From NCBI RefSeq assembly GCF_018343515.1, contig NZ_JAGYPD010000001.1, forward strand, positions 1-64,000: 64,000 nucleotides of DNA, written 5' to 3'. Positions 28,905 to 37,917 of the stretch are shown here, in pieces. How positions within the stretch are numbered: position 1 is the stretch's first letter; every line of letters starts with the position of its first letter. Under the pieces are notes generated by a model. It was not told the DNA's origin. It searched no databases and saw nothing but the letters and a program-made list of their open reading frames with translations. This DNA comes from Bacillus sp. FJAT-50079. Lineage in GTDB: Bacteria > Bacillota > Bacilli > Bacillales > Bacillaceae_C. Position numbers and translations under genes: made by a program.

Positions 28905-28980
28905 CGACAGAGTTACAATTTTTATCTCTAAGGAAAATGTAAAAACTGTTTAATCCTTTTTCTCTCACCTTATGCCCATT

Positions 28981-29022
28981 AAAAAAGGAGAAATCGGCAT
29001 GAATGCAAATTTCTCCTTTTTT
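28981..29022. terminator. Bidirectional terminator
   Basis: GGAGAAAT/ATTTCTCC stem flanked by A6 on one side and T6 on the other, so it works on both strands. It serves the minus-strand gene at 29115 and, past the repeat array, read-through from the plus strand. Confidence 0.85.
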
Positions 29023-29114
29023 AATTAGCCAAGATTTCGATGCCCTCTAATTTTAAATGGCAATCTGGCATTTATCCTGCCACTTATAGAGGGCGGAATG
29101 AATACTGATCCAAG

Positions 29115-29954
29115 TTAGACCGTATGTTTAGAGAATGCTTGCCATTCCCCCGTTTTTCTGTCAAAAACAATTGTTCCATCCGGGGTGCGATTCGGCATCA
29201 TTTCATACTCTTCGTACATCGAATCCATATCATAATAATCCCCGATCACCCAAATCGGCAATTCAATTTGCTGACGGTTTCTGCCTGCTTTCTCAATTGA
29301 AAAAACAATCCCTTCTTTCATTTGACCTTGAAAGGATTGAAGGATTTCAACAGGTACGGGTGGAATACCTTTCTTTTTCCGAAAGGAAAATAAAGATCGA
29401 TCTTTCTGATGATTCAACTTATCTGAAATAACCGCACCAAGCATTGCATAAAAATAATCCCATGAACGATAATATGTTTTATTAAACCAACCATCATCAC
29501 CCGCTAAATAAACAACATGATTGCTTATTTTCTCGTAAAATGGCGAGGCTAAATGATCTTTAAAATGCCCTAAATATAAAATTTCCGCAATTTCCTGTCC
29601 GCTTAACGAATTTAAATCAGCTTCTTCCTCAAAGTCAAGCCAACAAAAGTCACCATAACTATACACATCTTCTGTTAATAAATTGGGAAGCATTTCACTA
29701 TCAACATAATCAAGCTTCGTATGCAAATTAAAATGGCCATCCTCGAAATCGTGGCGCAACAGTAAGAAATTCGGAAGAGTAATAGGGAACCCGCTAATAA
29801 ATTCAGTAAATTCGATTCCGTACGATAATACGTATTTCCCCGTAGTGTTCATATGAATATAAATTAAATCACGTCCGCCTAAATATCTCCTCAAGAAAAA
29901 CCCTCCAAATACAATCTTCAATTTACCATTCTTGTTTTCGACATTATTTCCCAA
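29115..29954 (-). CDS. Conserved hypothetical protein, 279 residues
   Basis: I do not recognise a functional domain. The protein is soluble, acidic and aromatic-rich, with segments such as GGRDLIYIHMNTTGKYVLSY near 26, EDVYSYGDFCWLDFEEE near 95, LSGQEIAEILYLGHFKDH and GDDGWFNKTYYRSWDYFY. I recall similar Bacillus proteins that carry the name oxalate:formate antiporter, but no transmembrane helix is visible here, so that name should not be copied. The start is uncertain: TTG at 29954 and TTG at 29924 both lack a strong Shine-Dalgarno, and homologues probably begin near KIVFGGFFLRR. Confidence 0.7.
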   Translation of the reverse strand: MGNNVENKNGKLKIVFGGFFLRRYLGGRDLIYIHMNTTGKYVLSYGIEFTEFISGFPITLPNFLLLRHDFEDGHFNLHTKLDYVDSEMLPNLLTEDVYSYGDFCWLDFEEEADLNSLSGQEIAEILYLGHFKDHLASPFYEKISNHVVYLAGDDGWFNKTYYRSWDYFYAMLGAVISDKLNHQKDRSLFSFRKKKGIPPVPVEILQSFQGQMKEGIVFSIEKAGRNRQQIELPIWVIGDYYDMDSMYEEYEMMPNRTPDGTIVFDRKTGEWQAFSKHTV

Positions 29955-29970
29955 GAAATAATATATAAAT

Positions 29971-30013
29971 AAAAAAACAAGCTAGACATACACAATGCAT
30001 GCATACCTAGCTT
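29971..30013 (-). terminator. Terminator after the 49-residue gene
   Basis: Minus-strand stem AAGCTAG/CTAGCTT with inner ATGCATGCAT palindrome, followed by GTTTTTTT. It starts eight bases after the stop codon of the small frame at 30021-30170. Confidence 0.8.
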
Positions 30014-30020
30014 ATCCGCC

Positions 30021-30170
30021 TTAAGAGTGAAGCTCCGAATACTTATGAATGGGTTTAACATCTTCCAGCACTTTCATAAGTTCAAGCCGGGATTTTGTTT
30101 TCGTAATCTTGACTCCGATCTCTGTCAGACTGGTTATTACTTTCTTGAACTGATCATGATCTCTTTCCAA
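30021..30170 (-). CDS. Small protein, 49 residues, unknown function
   Basis: A TTG codon seven bases after GAGGTGG opens a 49-codon frame that ends just before a strong terminator. The product is charged and helical, with segments HDQFKKVITSLTEIGVKI and SRLELMKVLEDVKPIHKY, and has no membrane segment. A plausible sigma-A promoter lies about 30-60 bp upstream (TATACA, 17 bp, TAAAAT on the minus strand). Promoter, ribosome site, frame and terminator are all in order, so I consider this a real gene. I do not recognise the family. The rest of the gap 30171-30421 holds only the upstream region of the next plus-strand gene. Confidence 0.65.
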   Translation of the reverse strand: MERDHDQFKKVITSLTEIGVKITKTKSRLELMKVLEDVKPIHKYSELHS

Positions 30171-30421
30171 GAAAGACCACCTCTTTAAGATTTGACATCT
30201 TGTACCTATTTTACCTTAATTCCCTTGCACTGTATATCGCTTTTTTGATTCGTAATCAATTTGTCAACTTTTATGCTTCTGGTAATTACTATACCCTAAA
30301 TTTTTCGGATCAATCCCGATCTTTGCAAAAATTGTAAAAAAAAATCATAAAACGTAACCATTTATTTGAAACCTTTTCCAGTTATAAAACGTACTAATCT
30401 ATAAGAAAGGAGGTTCATCAA

Positions 30422-30931
30422 TTGGATGAGTCTGTTTATTTCTCGGATAATTTTTTCTCCGCTGGAACAACCACAATTTTTAATAACCGCAAAGAACCGA
30501 TCGGTAGTCTAGATCTTAAGTCCGCATTTACTAGCAGCTTAGCTGTCCAGGATCTTGATGGAAATATGATTTGTGAGGGAAAGTTCCGCACCTTTTCTAA
30601 TCGATGGGTCATTAGCAATCCGATTGGAGAAATAGGTGAACTAAGACAAAGATTCAGCTTCTTCTCAAAGAAATTTATCTATTCTTCATATAGCGAAGAA
30701 GCAGTCGAAATTGAATCAGATGCATTTTCGCGAGAATACCGAATTATTCAAAGAAACGGTGACCCAATTGCTCAATTTTATAAAATCAATGGGTTCTTTC
30801 AAAATCCATCTTTTCAGCTTACTAATCTTTCAAAAGACTCATTTTCCTCTGCCGAATTGATCTGTGTGGTTATGGGCGTACATATGATCAACAAACGAGC
30901 CGCTTCCTCCCATACCACTACTCCACCTTAA
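30422..30931 (+). CDS. Tubby C-terminal-like (LURP-one-related) protein
   Basis: This 169-residue protein has alternating beta strands of the kind found in LURP-one-related/YxjI proteins, with SLDLKSAFTSSLAVQDLDGN near 29, WVISNPIGEIGELRQRFSFF near 62 and a single C-terminal hydrophobic segment (AELICVVMGVHMI). The start is TTG after AAGGAGG at eight bases. Family assignment is by pattern of repeated phrases such as DLDGNMICEGKF and is moderate. The role of such proteins in Bacillus is unknown. Confidence 0.6.
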   Translation: MDESVYFSDNFFSAGTTTIFNNRKEPIGSLDLKSAFTSSLAVQDLDGNMICEGKFRTFSNRWVISNPIGEIGELRQRFSFFSKKFIYSSYSEEAVEIESDAFSREYRIIQRNGDPIAQFYKINGFFQNPSFQLTNLSKDSFSSAELICVVMGVHMINKRAASSHTTTPP

Positions 30932-30969
30932 ACCGTGATGCTGCTAACTGAACAGCATCACGGTTTTTT
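30931..30969 (+). terminator. Terminator between convergent genes
   Basis: AACCGTGATGCTG/CAGCATCACGGTT stem followed by T6 on the plus strand. On the other strand it follows the stop of the gene at 30969, with only a short T-run. Confidence 0.85.
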
Positions 30970-32057
30970 CAAGAGAACAAACTAATACAAATTGGGATTG
31001 CTAAAATAATAATAAAAAAGACCCATGCTTGTGGCTTTGCCATATTAACTGTCCATCCGCTTCCAAATCTTTTTTCAACCCAAACAGCCGGATCATTACG
31101 ATTAAAATAAAAGATACCTAACTTCCAAAATTGATCTTCATCTCGGCTGATCATTTCACCTTGCTTACCCATAACCGTTTTCACCCGACTACCGCCTTGC
31201 CCAGTGATAATCGAAAGTGCAATAGCACCAACCAAGACCAAGCCTGTCAAAAGAAAAGATCCGTACATAATGATCTTAACGTTTAGCGGGAATATAAGTG
31301 AAAGTTGAATGGCCGCGAGGAGAGCAACCGTTGCCGTTCCCGTAAAAATTAAAAATGCCGACCATCTTTGTCTAAAGATCATATTTTGCATCATTGATTT
31401 TTCCGGATTGGCCGCATCGATTTGTTGGCGGCTACGCCCAATTGTATAATTAATAAAAACGAATAAACCGACCATAAACAATTGAATAAGTGGTAAAGAA
31501 AATACACTTCCGAAAGATTTTTCTGCCCAATTGGTCACTTCGCCATCAAAGCCATATTGCATCGGAATTTGAGCTGGGATTCGATCATAATACATGACGG
31601 TAACGGCAAATGTGACAACTGTTATAATGATCGCAATCGCAAACCAACCGTGTGAGTGGATTAATTTCCTATTTCTAAAATTCGTGTCAATGACAACTGT
31701 TGCTGTTTTTGCTTGCTCCCATTTGCTATTTGCCTTCATTTGTTTCATTTTTTTATGATAATTGAGGTAAATAAAGAAGGAGCCAAATAAAAAGAGAAAA
31801 AAGAAACTCATAAAGAGAAACATCCATTGTTCTTCTTTGACAAGCAGACCGCTTGTTAATGAGAGCAGAAGTGTAATAAGTCCAAAAATAGCTGTCTGCC
31901 ATGCGTATTTTCTTCGAAAATCGACTAACTCTTCCTGCTCATAAACCTCTTCGGGTATTGAAACACCAAAGCTTTCCGTCTTTCTCGTGATATACGGAGT
32001 AATCGCGCTTATGAAAATCGTCGGGATAAACATGAGTAAGATGATAAAATAAACCAA
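30969..32057 (-). CDS. DUF1648/DUF5808-type membrane protein
   Basis: This 362-residue protein has about nine transmembrane helices. The segment RIPAQIPMQYGFDGEVTNW near 165 is the DUF1648 signature shared with SdpI-type immunity/signalling proteins. The C-terminal part with YFNRNDPAVWVEKRFGSGWTVN resembles DUF5808. It lies 12 bases after a small GntR regulator and is probably its target. Such pairs are common in Bacillus. The physiological role is not known. Confidence 0.75.
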   Translation of the reverse strand: MVYFIILLMFIPTIFISAITPYITRKTESFGVSIPEEVYEQEELVDFRRKYAWQTAIFGLITLLLSLTSGLLVKEEQWMFLFMSFFFLFLFGSFFIYLNYHKKMKQMKANSKWEQAKTATVVIDTNFRNRKLIHSHGWFAIAIIITVVTFAVTVMYYDRIPAQIPMQYGFDGEVTNWAEKSFGSVFSLPLIQLFMVGLFVFINYTIGRSRQQIDAANPEKSMMQNMIFRQRWSAFLIFTGTATVALLAAIQLSLIFPLNVKIIMYGSFLLTGLVLVGAIALSIITGQGGSRVKTVMGKQGEMISRDEDQFWKLGIFYFNRNDPAVWVEKRFGSGWTVNMAKPQAWVFFIIILAIPICISLFS

Positions 32058-32069
32058 TGTTAAAACACC

Positions 32070-32453
32070 TCATTTCGATGATATATGTTCAAAAATTTCT
32101 TTAGCTATTTGATTAAATTGTTGCTCATCCATCCCTCTGCAAATCGCTTCGCTAATGAAAGGCCGCAATTGTTCACGTAATTGTTCAGTAAAATGATCGT
32201 CGAACAGAGGCACCCCATCTGGATGGATAACGACCCCCTTTTGCCGATGAATTAAAATAAATCCTTCCTGCTTTAATAATTGATACGCTTTATTAATCGT
32301 ATGCATATTCACTCCGAGATCTGCCGCCATCACTCTTACAGATGGCAAAGCTTCCCCTGGCTGCAATTGTTTAGAAGCAATTCCTTCGATAATTTTATTG
32401 CGTAATTGCATGTAAATTGGAGTTTCCGATTGGAGATCAAGGGATAAAAGCAC
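32070..32453 (-). CDS. GntR-family regulator, YhcF/YtrA type
   Basis: This 127-residue protein has an N-terminal winged HTH (about 10-75: PIYMQLRNKIIEGIASKQL, LPSVRVMAADLGVNMHTINKAY) and only a short helical C-terminal dimerisation tail. That architecture defines the YtrA-like subgroup, which usually represses its own operon with a membrane protein or ABC transporter. A near-perfect palindrome at 32476-32510 lies just upstream. Confidence 0.88.
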   Translation of the reverse strand: MLLSLDLQSETPIYMQLRNKIIEGIASKQLQPGEALPSVRVMAADLGVNMHTINKAYQLLKQEGFILIHRQKGVVIHPDGVPLFDDHFTEQLREQLRPFISEAICRGMDEQQFNQIAKEIFEHISSK

Positions 32454-32475
32454 GTAGACACATCCTTTCTAATCG

Positions 32476-32510
32476 AACTATCTGTTATACTTATAATACA
32501 ACAGATAGTT
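32476..32510 (-). promoter_or_regulatory. Palindromic operator over GntR operon promoter
   Basis: Perfect 11-bp arms AACTATCTGTT/AACAGATAGTT are separated by 13 bp that contain a TATTAT/TATAAT-like -10 region. It lies 23-57 bp upstream of the GntR start codon, with a possible -35 (TTGCTC) 17 bp from TATTAT. Placement over the core promoter indicates autorepression. Confidence 0.75.
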
Positions 32511-32522
32511 ATTCAGAGCAAT

Positions 32523-32560
32523 AAAAAATGAGTGAACTTTTTGCGTTCACTCATTTTTTT
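32523..32560. terminator. Bidirectional hairpin terminator
   Basis: ATGAGTGAAC/GTTCACTCAT stem flanked by A-run and T7. It terminates the minus-strand gene at 32551, whose last codons it overlaps. Confidence 0.85.
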
Positions 32561-33054
32561 CCACCGATCATGGATGGGCGAAAAAAGGCGATCCCTTTTC
32601 TTTTCTTTTTTTCTTGTGCTTCTTGAAGACGCTGAAAGAGCAATTGGTCCCTTTCTCTTTCCTCCATTTTTTCAGTAAGACGTTCAACCTGCTTCGCCAA
32701 ACTTAAGTTGACATCGGCAAACTTTGCCTGCTGTTCTTCCAATTGCGTAATATGCTGAAGCAAACGCTCAAATTCTTCGTTATTCACTTGCATATTTTCC
32801 TTTTGATCTGGTTTTTGATCCTCACAATTATTTGCTATCGTTGTTGCCGCTTCATCAAGAGTCATTCCGTTTACCGATATGTTATTAGACATTTCAGCCA
32901 TCCGTTCAAGATCTTCCTTTTGAAAAATCCGTCCGTTATTTGTCCCGCGCTTAAATGTGTAACCTTTGCTTTCTAATGTAGCAGCATAGTTTCGTAATGT
33001 GCTTGCACCAATCCCTAATACTTTGGCGGCTTCGGAAGAAAAGAGTTGATCCAC
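32551..33054 (-). CDS. MerR-like HTH protein with DUF3967-type tail
   Basis: The 167-residue protein starts with an HTH (FSSEAAKVLGIGASTLRNYA, residues 5-24) and a MerR-like wing ending in NGRIFQKEDLERM. A coiled coil follows (about 90-140), and the C-terminal segment REDQLLFQRL-like (RERDQLLFQRLQEAQEKKKR) resembles DUF3967. Proteins of this build are frequent on Bacillus plasmids and resemble RacA-type chromosome anchors. This chromosomal copy has no mobile genes beside it. The start is GTG after AGGAGGGG. Confidence 0.7.
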   Translation of the reverse strand: MDQLFSSEAAKVLGIGASTLRNYAATLESKGYTFKRGTNNGRIFQKEDLERMAEMSNNISVNGMTLDEAATTIANNCEDQKPDQKENMQVNNEEFERLLQHITQLEEQQAKFADVNLSLAKQVERLTEKMEERERDQLLFQRLQEAQEKKKRKGIAFFRPSMIGGKK

Positions 33055-33177
33055 GACAATCCCCTCCTGAAATGATGTACTCTAAATATTCAACAGCCGC
33101 CTTGTCGTATCCTTTCTCTAATTCTGTTGATTGAAAGGAGCTTTTGTCAGTCCACCTAACAAGTTTCGAGTCCATTT

Positions 33178-34017
33178 TTATTGAGGATGACGCAATGTCA
33201 CAACGACAATTTCTGGTCGATTAAAAATTCGATACGGGAAAATACTATTGCCAAGTCCTCTATTTACAATCATTTCCGTTATTCCTCTTTGATGTTTGCC
33301 TGAAGTGTAGGATGGAAACCACCCTTGTCCAGGAGCGATCAATCCACCAAAGCCGGGCAGGCGCAACTGTCCACCATGAGCATGTCCTGTAAAAACAAGA
33401 TCTAATTGCTTATCAATGTATACATCAAACACTTCAGGCCGATGTGAAAGCAAGATCGTATACTCTCCACGTGGTGCTTTCGTTAACGCTTGATCAAGCA
33501 TTTCATCGACAACAATATCAGGCGATAATTGATTTTTCATTAACGGATCATCGATTCCAGCTATAACGATCTCCTCTCCGTTTCTTGTCAAACGATTCGT
33601 CTCATTTGTCAGTACATGAACACCAAGCATCGTCAATTCATGTTTGATTTTCTCAACTTCGTTTACCGCCACTTCGTGATTGCCCGTAACATAATAAACA
33701 TCTGTCATCGTAACAAGCTGCTTTACAAGCTGTAAGCTATTTTCCAAATCATAGCGGTTGCTATCAATTAAATCTCCTGTTATAAAAATAAGATCAGGGT
33801 TTAACTTTTTCACTTTATTAACGAGTGTTAATTGTTGTTCACCGAATGTAGCATCATGAAGGTCAGATAGCTGAACGATAGTTAATCCATCAAATGCTTG
33901 CGGAATTCGTTCCGATTTAACTGTATAAAAGGTTGTTTGCAGCCATTTATTATTAATATGTAAAAAAAGATAACATGCAATAATGAGTATAATCGTTACT
34001 ATAATTTTTCGTTTCAT
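33178..34017 (-). CDS. Membrane-anchored metallophosphoesterase (YkuE/YaeI-like)
   Basis: The 279-residue protein has one N-terminal membrane anchor (KRKIIVTIILIIACYLFLHI) and then a calcineurin-like phosphoesterase domain. Metal-binding motifs in order are QLSDLHDATFG, ITGDLID, VTGNHE, LLSHRPE and FTGHAHGGQLR. Relatives hydrolyse lipid or UDP-sugar phosphoesters. The substrate here is unknown. The ATG at 34017 follows AGGAAGG. An in-frame ATG six codons upstream also has a weak ribosome site. Confidence 0.88.
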   Translation of the reverse strand: MKRKIIVTIILIIACYLFLHINNKWLQTTFYTVKSERIPQAFDGLTIVQLSDLHDATFGEQQLTLVNKVKKLNPDLIFITGDLIDSNRYDLENSLQLVKQLVTMTDVYYVTGNHEVAVNEVEKIKHELTMLGVHVLTNETNRLTRNGEEIVIAGIDDPLMKNQLSPDIVVDEMLDQALTKAPRGEYTILLSHRPEVFDVYIDKQLDLVFTGHAHGGQLRLPGFGGLIAPGQGWFPSYTSGKHQRGITEMIVNRGLGNSIFPYRIFNRPEIVVVTLRHPQ

Positions 34018-34085
34018 CGTATACCTTCCTACCATTCTTAGTCCTTTCATCTTAACATGGTATATACGAATATAACGGTTATTTT

Positions 34086-34117
34086 CAAAAAAAATCCCCT
34101 GGATCGTCCCAGGGGAT
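34086..34117 (-). terminator. Terminator of the 95-residue protein gene
   Basis: ATCCCCTGG/CCAGGGGAT stem followed on the minus strand by T8, beginning a few bases after the stop of the gene at 34122. Confidence 0.85.
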
Positions 34118-34121
34118 ATGA

Positions 34122-34409
34122 TTAATGATGTGGTTGTTGTGCTTCTTTATTATAATAATCAACGCTATACATCGCGCCTTCATCGACCATTTTTGAATCC
34201 TCTACGTCATAAGGGTCTGGATTTCCGGCTTTTTCCATCATTTGCTCGTGAACACTTTGTTGATCATCGCCCCAAATGTTGCGCACTTTTCCTTTCATCG
34301 ACTCATACATATCGATCGCTTTATCTCGATTTTCTTGATTTGAAAAATACTTTGCCCCAACAATTCCGGCTACTCCTAATAAAAACAGTGAATTGAACCC
34401 TCTAGCCAT
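34122..34409 (-). CDS. Small YtxH-like hypothetical protein
   Basis: This 95-residue protein has one N-terminal hydrophobic helix (FNSLFLLGVAGIVGAKYF), then a charged tail with KAIDMYESMKGKVRNIW and a C-terminus rich in Asp, Tyr and His. The layout recalls YtxH-like small membrane proteins, but I do not recognise the family. The ATG at 34409 follows AAAAGGAGG. It lies between the trp operon end and the phosphoesterase gene and has its own terminator. Confidence 0.65.
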   Translation of the reverse strand: MARGFNSLFLLGVAGIVGAKYFSNQENRDKAIDMYESMKGKVRNIWGDDQQSVHEQMMEKAGNPDPYDVEDSKMVDEGAMYSVDYYNKEAQQPHH

Positions 34410-34517
34410 ATGAATCGGCCTCCTTTTCACCTTTGCCATTTCTTTACCCGCTTTTCGCTCTTTTTAAGCGTAAAAATGATGACAAAATGATGACAATCAG
34501 AAGACATTTAGAGGCAT

Positions 34518-35312
34518 TTATAACGATTGAATGACATTCTTTTTCGCTGCTGCAATCAGTTCACTAATTTCTTCACGTTCTCCTTTTGCCAATAGATCAA
34601 CAATTTTGCTACCGACGATGACCCCATCACAATAACTGCTTAGTTCAGCTACTTGCTCTGGTGTTGATACGCCAAAGCCAGCAAGCACAGGAGCAGATGA
34701 AAATTCCTTTAAATGTTGCAAGTATTCGGCAAGCCCCGCTTCATATTGCGTTCTCACTCCTGTTGTTCCTTTTACCGTAACTGCATAAAGAAATCCTTCC
34801 GTTCGCCCCGCAATCTTCTCAATTCTGTTTCTCGGACTTGTCGGCGCCACCAAACGAATGAGCGCAATCTCATATTTTTCAAAAATAGGAGAGATTTCCT
34901 CTTCCTCTTCAAGTGGAAGATCTGGAATAATAAGTCCATCAACACCCACATTTTCACACCGTTGCGCAAATTCCTCGACACCGTAAGCATAAATTAAATT
35001 GAAGTATGTCATGAGTACGATCGGAATCGTCCGTGTTTCCTTCCACTCTTCCAAGCTTGTTAAAACACCCGCTAAGCTCGTTCCATTCGCAAGCGCTCGC
35101 AGTCCGGCCTCTTGAATAATAGGGCCGTCCGCGACGGGATCAGAAAAAGGGATACCAAGCTCGACCGCGGTTGCTCCACTTTCTTGTAAAAATAAGATTT
35201 GTTCTTTTAACGCATCAAGCCCGCCATCTCCAGCCATAATGTACGGTACGAACGCTTTATCTCCACGCTCAAGCACCTCTTTAAATGCCTTATCAATCCG
35301 TGCTTTACCCAT
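34518..35312 (-). CDS. trpA: Tryptophan synthase alpha subunit
   Basis: TrpA cleaves indole-3-glycerol phosphate to indole, which passes to TrpB. The 264-residue TIM barrel has the catalytic glutamate and aspartate in [16 protein letters not shown] near residue 49 and [14 protein letters not shown] near 125. The start overlaps trpB by eight bases. It is the last gene of the operon. No strong terminator follows, only weak inverted repeats around 34440-34480. Confidence 0.97.
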   Translation of the reverse strand: MGKARIDKAFKEVLERGDKAFVPYIMAGDGGLDALKEQILFLQESGATAVELGIPFSDPVADGPIIQEAGLRALANGTSLAGVLTSLEEWKETRTIPIVLMTYFNLIYAYGVEEFAQRCENVGVDGLIIPDLPLEEEEEISPIFEKYEIALIRLVAPTSPRNRIEKIAGRTEGFLYAVTVKGTTGVRTQYEAGLAEYLQHLKEFSSAPVLAGFGVSTPEQVAELSSYCDGVIVGSKIVDLLAKGEREEISELIAAAKKNVIQSL

Positions 35313-36519
35313 TCGTCACACCCCCTAAATATTCTCTTACAGCATCAACATCTTTATCGCCACGCCCTGATAAACAAACTACGATCGTTTCTCCTTCATT
35401 CATTTGCTTTGCCAATTTTAATGCAAAAGCAACTGCATGTGAGCTTTCCAATGCTGGAATGATTCCTTCCGTTTTTGACAATAGCTGGAATGCCTCCAGT
35501 GCTTCTTTATCCGTTGCAGACGTATATGTCACTCGTCCAGTATCTTTTAAATGAGCGTGCTCTGGTCCTACTCCTGGGTAATCAAGTCCTGCTGAAATCG
35601 AGTGAGCCCCTTGAATTTGCCCATTTTCGTCTTGTAAAAGATATGATAATGTCCCATGCAACACACCTGCTTTTCCGGCGGTTAACACAGCTGAATGCTT
35701 CCCTGTGTCAATTCCTGAACCAGCCGCTTCCACTCCGTATATTTTCACATCGGTTTCTTCAACGAATGGATAGAACATTCCCATCGCATTGCTTCCACCG
35801 CCAATGCAAGCAACGATTGCATCTGGTAAATTCCCTTCATGCTCAACGATTTGGCGTTTCGTTTCTTTGCCGATGATACTTTGGAAATCACGGACAATTT
35901 GCGGAAATGGATGTGGCCCAACGACAGATCCTAAAATATAATGCGTATCTTCCACATTGGCAACCCAGTATCGCAACGCTTCGTTAACAGCGTCCTTTAG
36001 CGTTCCACTTCCTTGCGATACTCCTCTTACTTCTGCTCCTAATAATTCCATTCGAAAGACGTTTAACTGCTGTCTGCGAATATCTTCCTCACCCATGAAC
36101 ACGATACATTCCAATCCTAACAATGCACAAACCGTCGCTGTTGCTACCCCATGCTGACCTGCTCCTGTTTCGGCCACAACTTTCTGTTTCCCCATTCTTT
36201 TCGTCAATAATGCCTGACCAATCGTATTGTTAATTTTGTGTGCACCCGTATGGTTCAAATCTTCACGCTTCAAATAAATATTCGGTCCACCTACGAGTTT
36301 CGTTAAGTTTTCCGCAAAATAAAGCGGTGTTTCTCTTCCAATATATTGTTTTAAGTAATGATCCATCTGCGCTTGAAATTCCGGATCAGTGATCGCCTTT
36401 TCATATTCTTCTTCCAATTCTAATACGGCTGTCATTAATGTTTCTGGTACAAAACGGCCACCAAACTGCCCGTACCGGCCTTTCTGATCAGGTGCTGTAT
36501 ATACTGCCAACTTAGTCAC
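35305..36519 (-). CDS. trpB: Tryptophan synthase beta subunit
   Basis: TrpB is a PLP enzyme that joins indole and serine. The 404 residues show the PLP lysine in [15 protein letters not shown] near 90, the substrate loop ETGAGQHG near 115 and the phosphate-binding [10 protein letters not shown] near 235. It overlaps trpF by eight bases upstream and trpA by eight downstream. Confidence 0.98.
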   Translation of the reverse strand: MTKLAVYTAPDQKGRYGQFGGRFVPETLMTAVLELEEEYEKAITDPEFQAQMDHYLKQYIGRETPLYFAENLTKLVGGPNIYLKREDLNHTGAHKINNTIGQALLTKRMGKQKVVAETGAGQHGVATATVCALLGLECIVFMGEEDIRRQQLNVFRMELLGAEVRGVSQGSGTLKDAVNEALRYWVANVEDTHYILGSVVGPHPFPQIVRDFQSIIGKETKRQIVEHEGNLPDAIVACIGGGSNAMGMFYPFVEETDVKIYGVEAAGSGIDTGKHSAVLTAGKAGVLHGTLSYLLQDENGQIQGAHSISAGLDYPGVGPEHAHLKDTGRVTYTSATDKEALEAFQLLSKTEGIIPALESSHAVAFALKLAKQMNEGETIVVCLSGRGDKDVDAVREYLGGVTNG

Positions 36520-37126
36520 TCTCCTCTTTTTTCGCTTCTCTTATAAAATCAATTATTTTCTCTGGATCTTTTTGTTTATTTGTCTCGACCCCGCTCGATA
36601 CATCGACGGCTGCTGGCCTAACTTTGCGTATCGCTTCAGCGACATTTTCTCGTTGAAGTCCACCTGCTAAAATAACTTTTTCATGAGGTACCTTCGCTTC
36701 TGTCAGCAAATCCCAATCAAACGGAATTCCGCTGCCTCCTCGATAATCGATGCCAGGACTATCGACCAAATAATACGCACATGTATATTCATTTAAACGC
36801 TCTAAATCGCTTTTTTGTTTAATCGAAAAAGCTTTAATTACCGGTCTTCTTAATTGCTGGCAAAACTCAGGTGATTCATCTCCATGTAATTGAATGTAAT
36901 CAAGCCCTACTTGTTCAGCAATGTCGTCGATCTTTTCCCGTGTTTCATTCACGAAAACTCCAACCGTTTTGACGTGAGCTGGAAGTGTTTGACTAATTGC
37001 CGCTGCGCGTTCTGGAGTAATCTTTCGTGAGCTATCCGCAAATACAAAGCCGAGCAAGTCAGCGCCAGCTTCACAGGCAATTTTCGCTACTTCATCTGTT
37101 GTAATCCCACAAATTTTCACAAGCAC
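36512..37126 (-). CDS. trpF: Phosphoribosylanthranilate isomerase
   Basis: TrpF converts phosphoribosylanthranilate to the deoxyribulose form. The 204-residue TIM barrel begins [12 protein letters not shown], with the general-base cysteine at residue 6. It has [13 protein letters not shown] near 74 and [11 protein letters not shown] near 152. It starts directly after the trpC stop. Confidence 0.96.
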   Translation of the reverse strand: MLVKICGITTDEVAKIACEAGADLLGFVFADSSRKITPERAAAISQTLPAHVKTVGVFVNETREKIDDIAEQVGLDYIQLHGDESPEFCQQLRRPVIKAFSIKQKSDLERLNEYTCAYYLVDSPGIDYRGGSGIPFDWDLLTEAKVPHEKVILAGGLQRENVAEAIRKVRPAAVDVSSGVETNKQKDPEKIIDFIREAKKEESD

Positions 37127-37915
37127 CTACTTCACCGCCTTGTGTAAAGGGATGCGAATTTCCTCCATCGTTTTCGCAATATCACTTGATCTCATCAATG
37201 TTTCTCCAACTAAAATGGCTTGAGCTCCCGCCGCTTCTACCCGTGTTACATCTTCCCGATAACGAATTCCACTTTCACTTACTAGCAGTACATCCTCCTT
37301 TGCCAACAAGGATGCAACCCGCTCCGTCACAGCTAAATCAACTTCAAATGTTTTTAAATTGCGGTTATTAATGCCAATAATGTTCGCTCCGATTCGCAGC
37401 GCCATCTCTGCTTCAAGTTCATCATGAACTTCGAATAACACATCCAAATGTAGAGACTTGGCATATTGATACAATTCGCGAAGCTTTTCCTCAGGGAGCG
37501 CCGCAGCAATAAGCAAAATCACACTCGCACCATGATCTTTTGCTACATCAATTTGGATGCGATCAATCATGAAGTCTTTACAAAGGAGCGGAACATCCAC
37601 CGCTTTTGAAACAGCTGATAAATCCGCCATCGACCCTTTAAAAAATGTTTTATCCGTTAATACGGAAATTGCTCCTGCACCTGCATCCGCATATTGCTGC
37701 GCTTGTAAAACCGGGTCTACTTCACTATTAATATCTCCTTTGGATGGGGAGGCACGTTTTACTTCTGCAATCACATTCATCGTATCGCTGCTGCGGAAGC
37801 TGTCATATAATGAAGGCCTCTTCTTTCCCATCTCCACTTCCTGTAAGCCATAAATGACTTTTAATTCACTCACTTCTATTTCCTTTTGCGCTACAATTCG
37901 ATCAAGTATCGTCAT
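37127..37915 (-). CDS. trpC: Indole-3-glycerol phosphate synthase
   Basis: TrpC closes the indole ring. The 262-residue TIM barrel shows VIAEVKRASPSKGDI near 48, VPLLCKDFMID near 108 and VSESGIRYREDV near 215, which hold the catalytic lysines and glutamates. It is two bases downstream of trpD. Confidence 0.97.
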   Translation of the reverse strand: MTILDRIVAQKEIEVSELKVIYGLQEVEMGKKRPSLYDSFRSSDTMNVIAEVKRASPSKGDINSEVDPVLQAQQYADAGAGAISVLTDKTFFKGSMADLSAVSKAVDVPLLCKDFMIDRIQIDVAKDHGASVILLIAAALPEEKLRELYQYAKSLHLDVLFEVHDELEAEMALRIGANIIGINNRNLKTFEVDLAVTERVASLLAKEDVLLVSESGIRYREDVTRVEAAGAQAILVGETLMRSSDIAKTMEEIRIPLHKAVK

Positions 37916-37917
37916 GT

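Noticed and set aside
29115-29954. Annotation as oxalate:formate antiporter
   Set aside because: No transmembrane helices are visible; the name appears to be a propagated error for this soluble protein family.
32951-33175. 74-residue frame overlapping the start of the DUF3967-type gene
   Set aside because: It overlaps the well-supported gene in another frame and lacks a ribosome site; the AGGAGGGG belongs to the GTG of the DUF3967-type gene.
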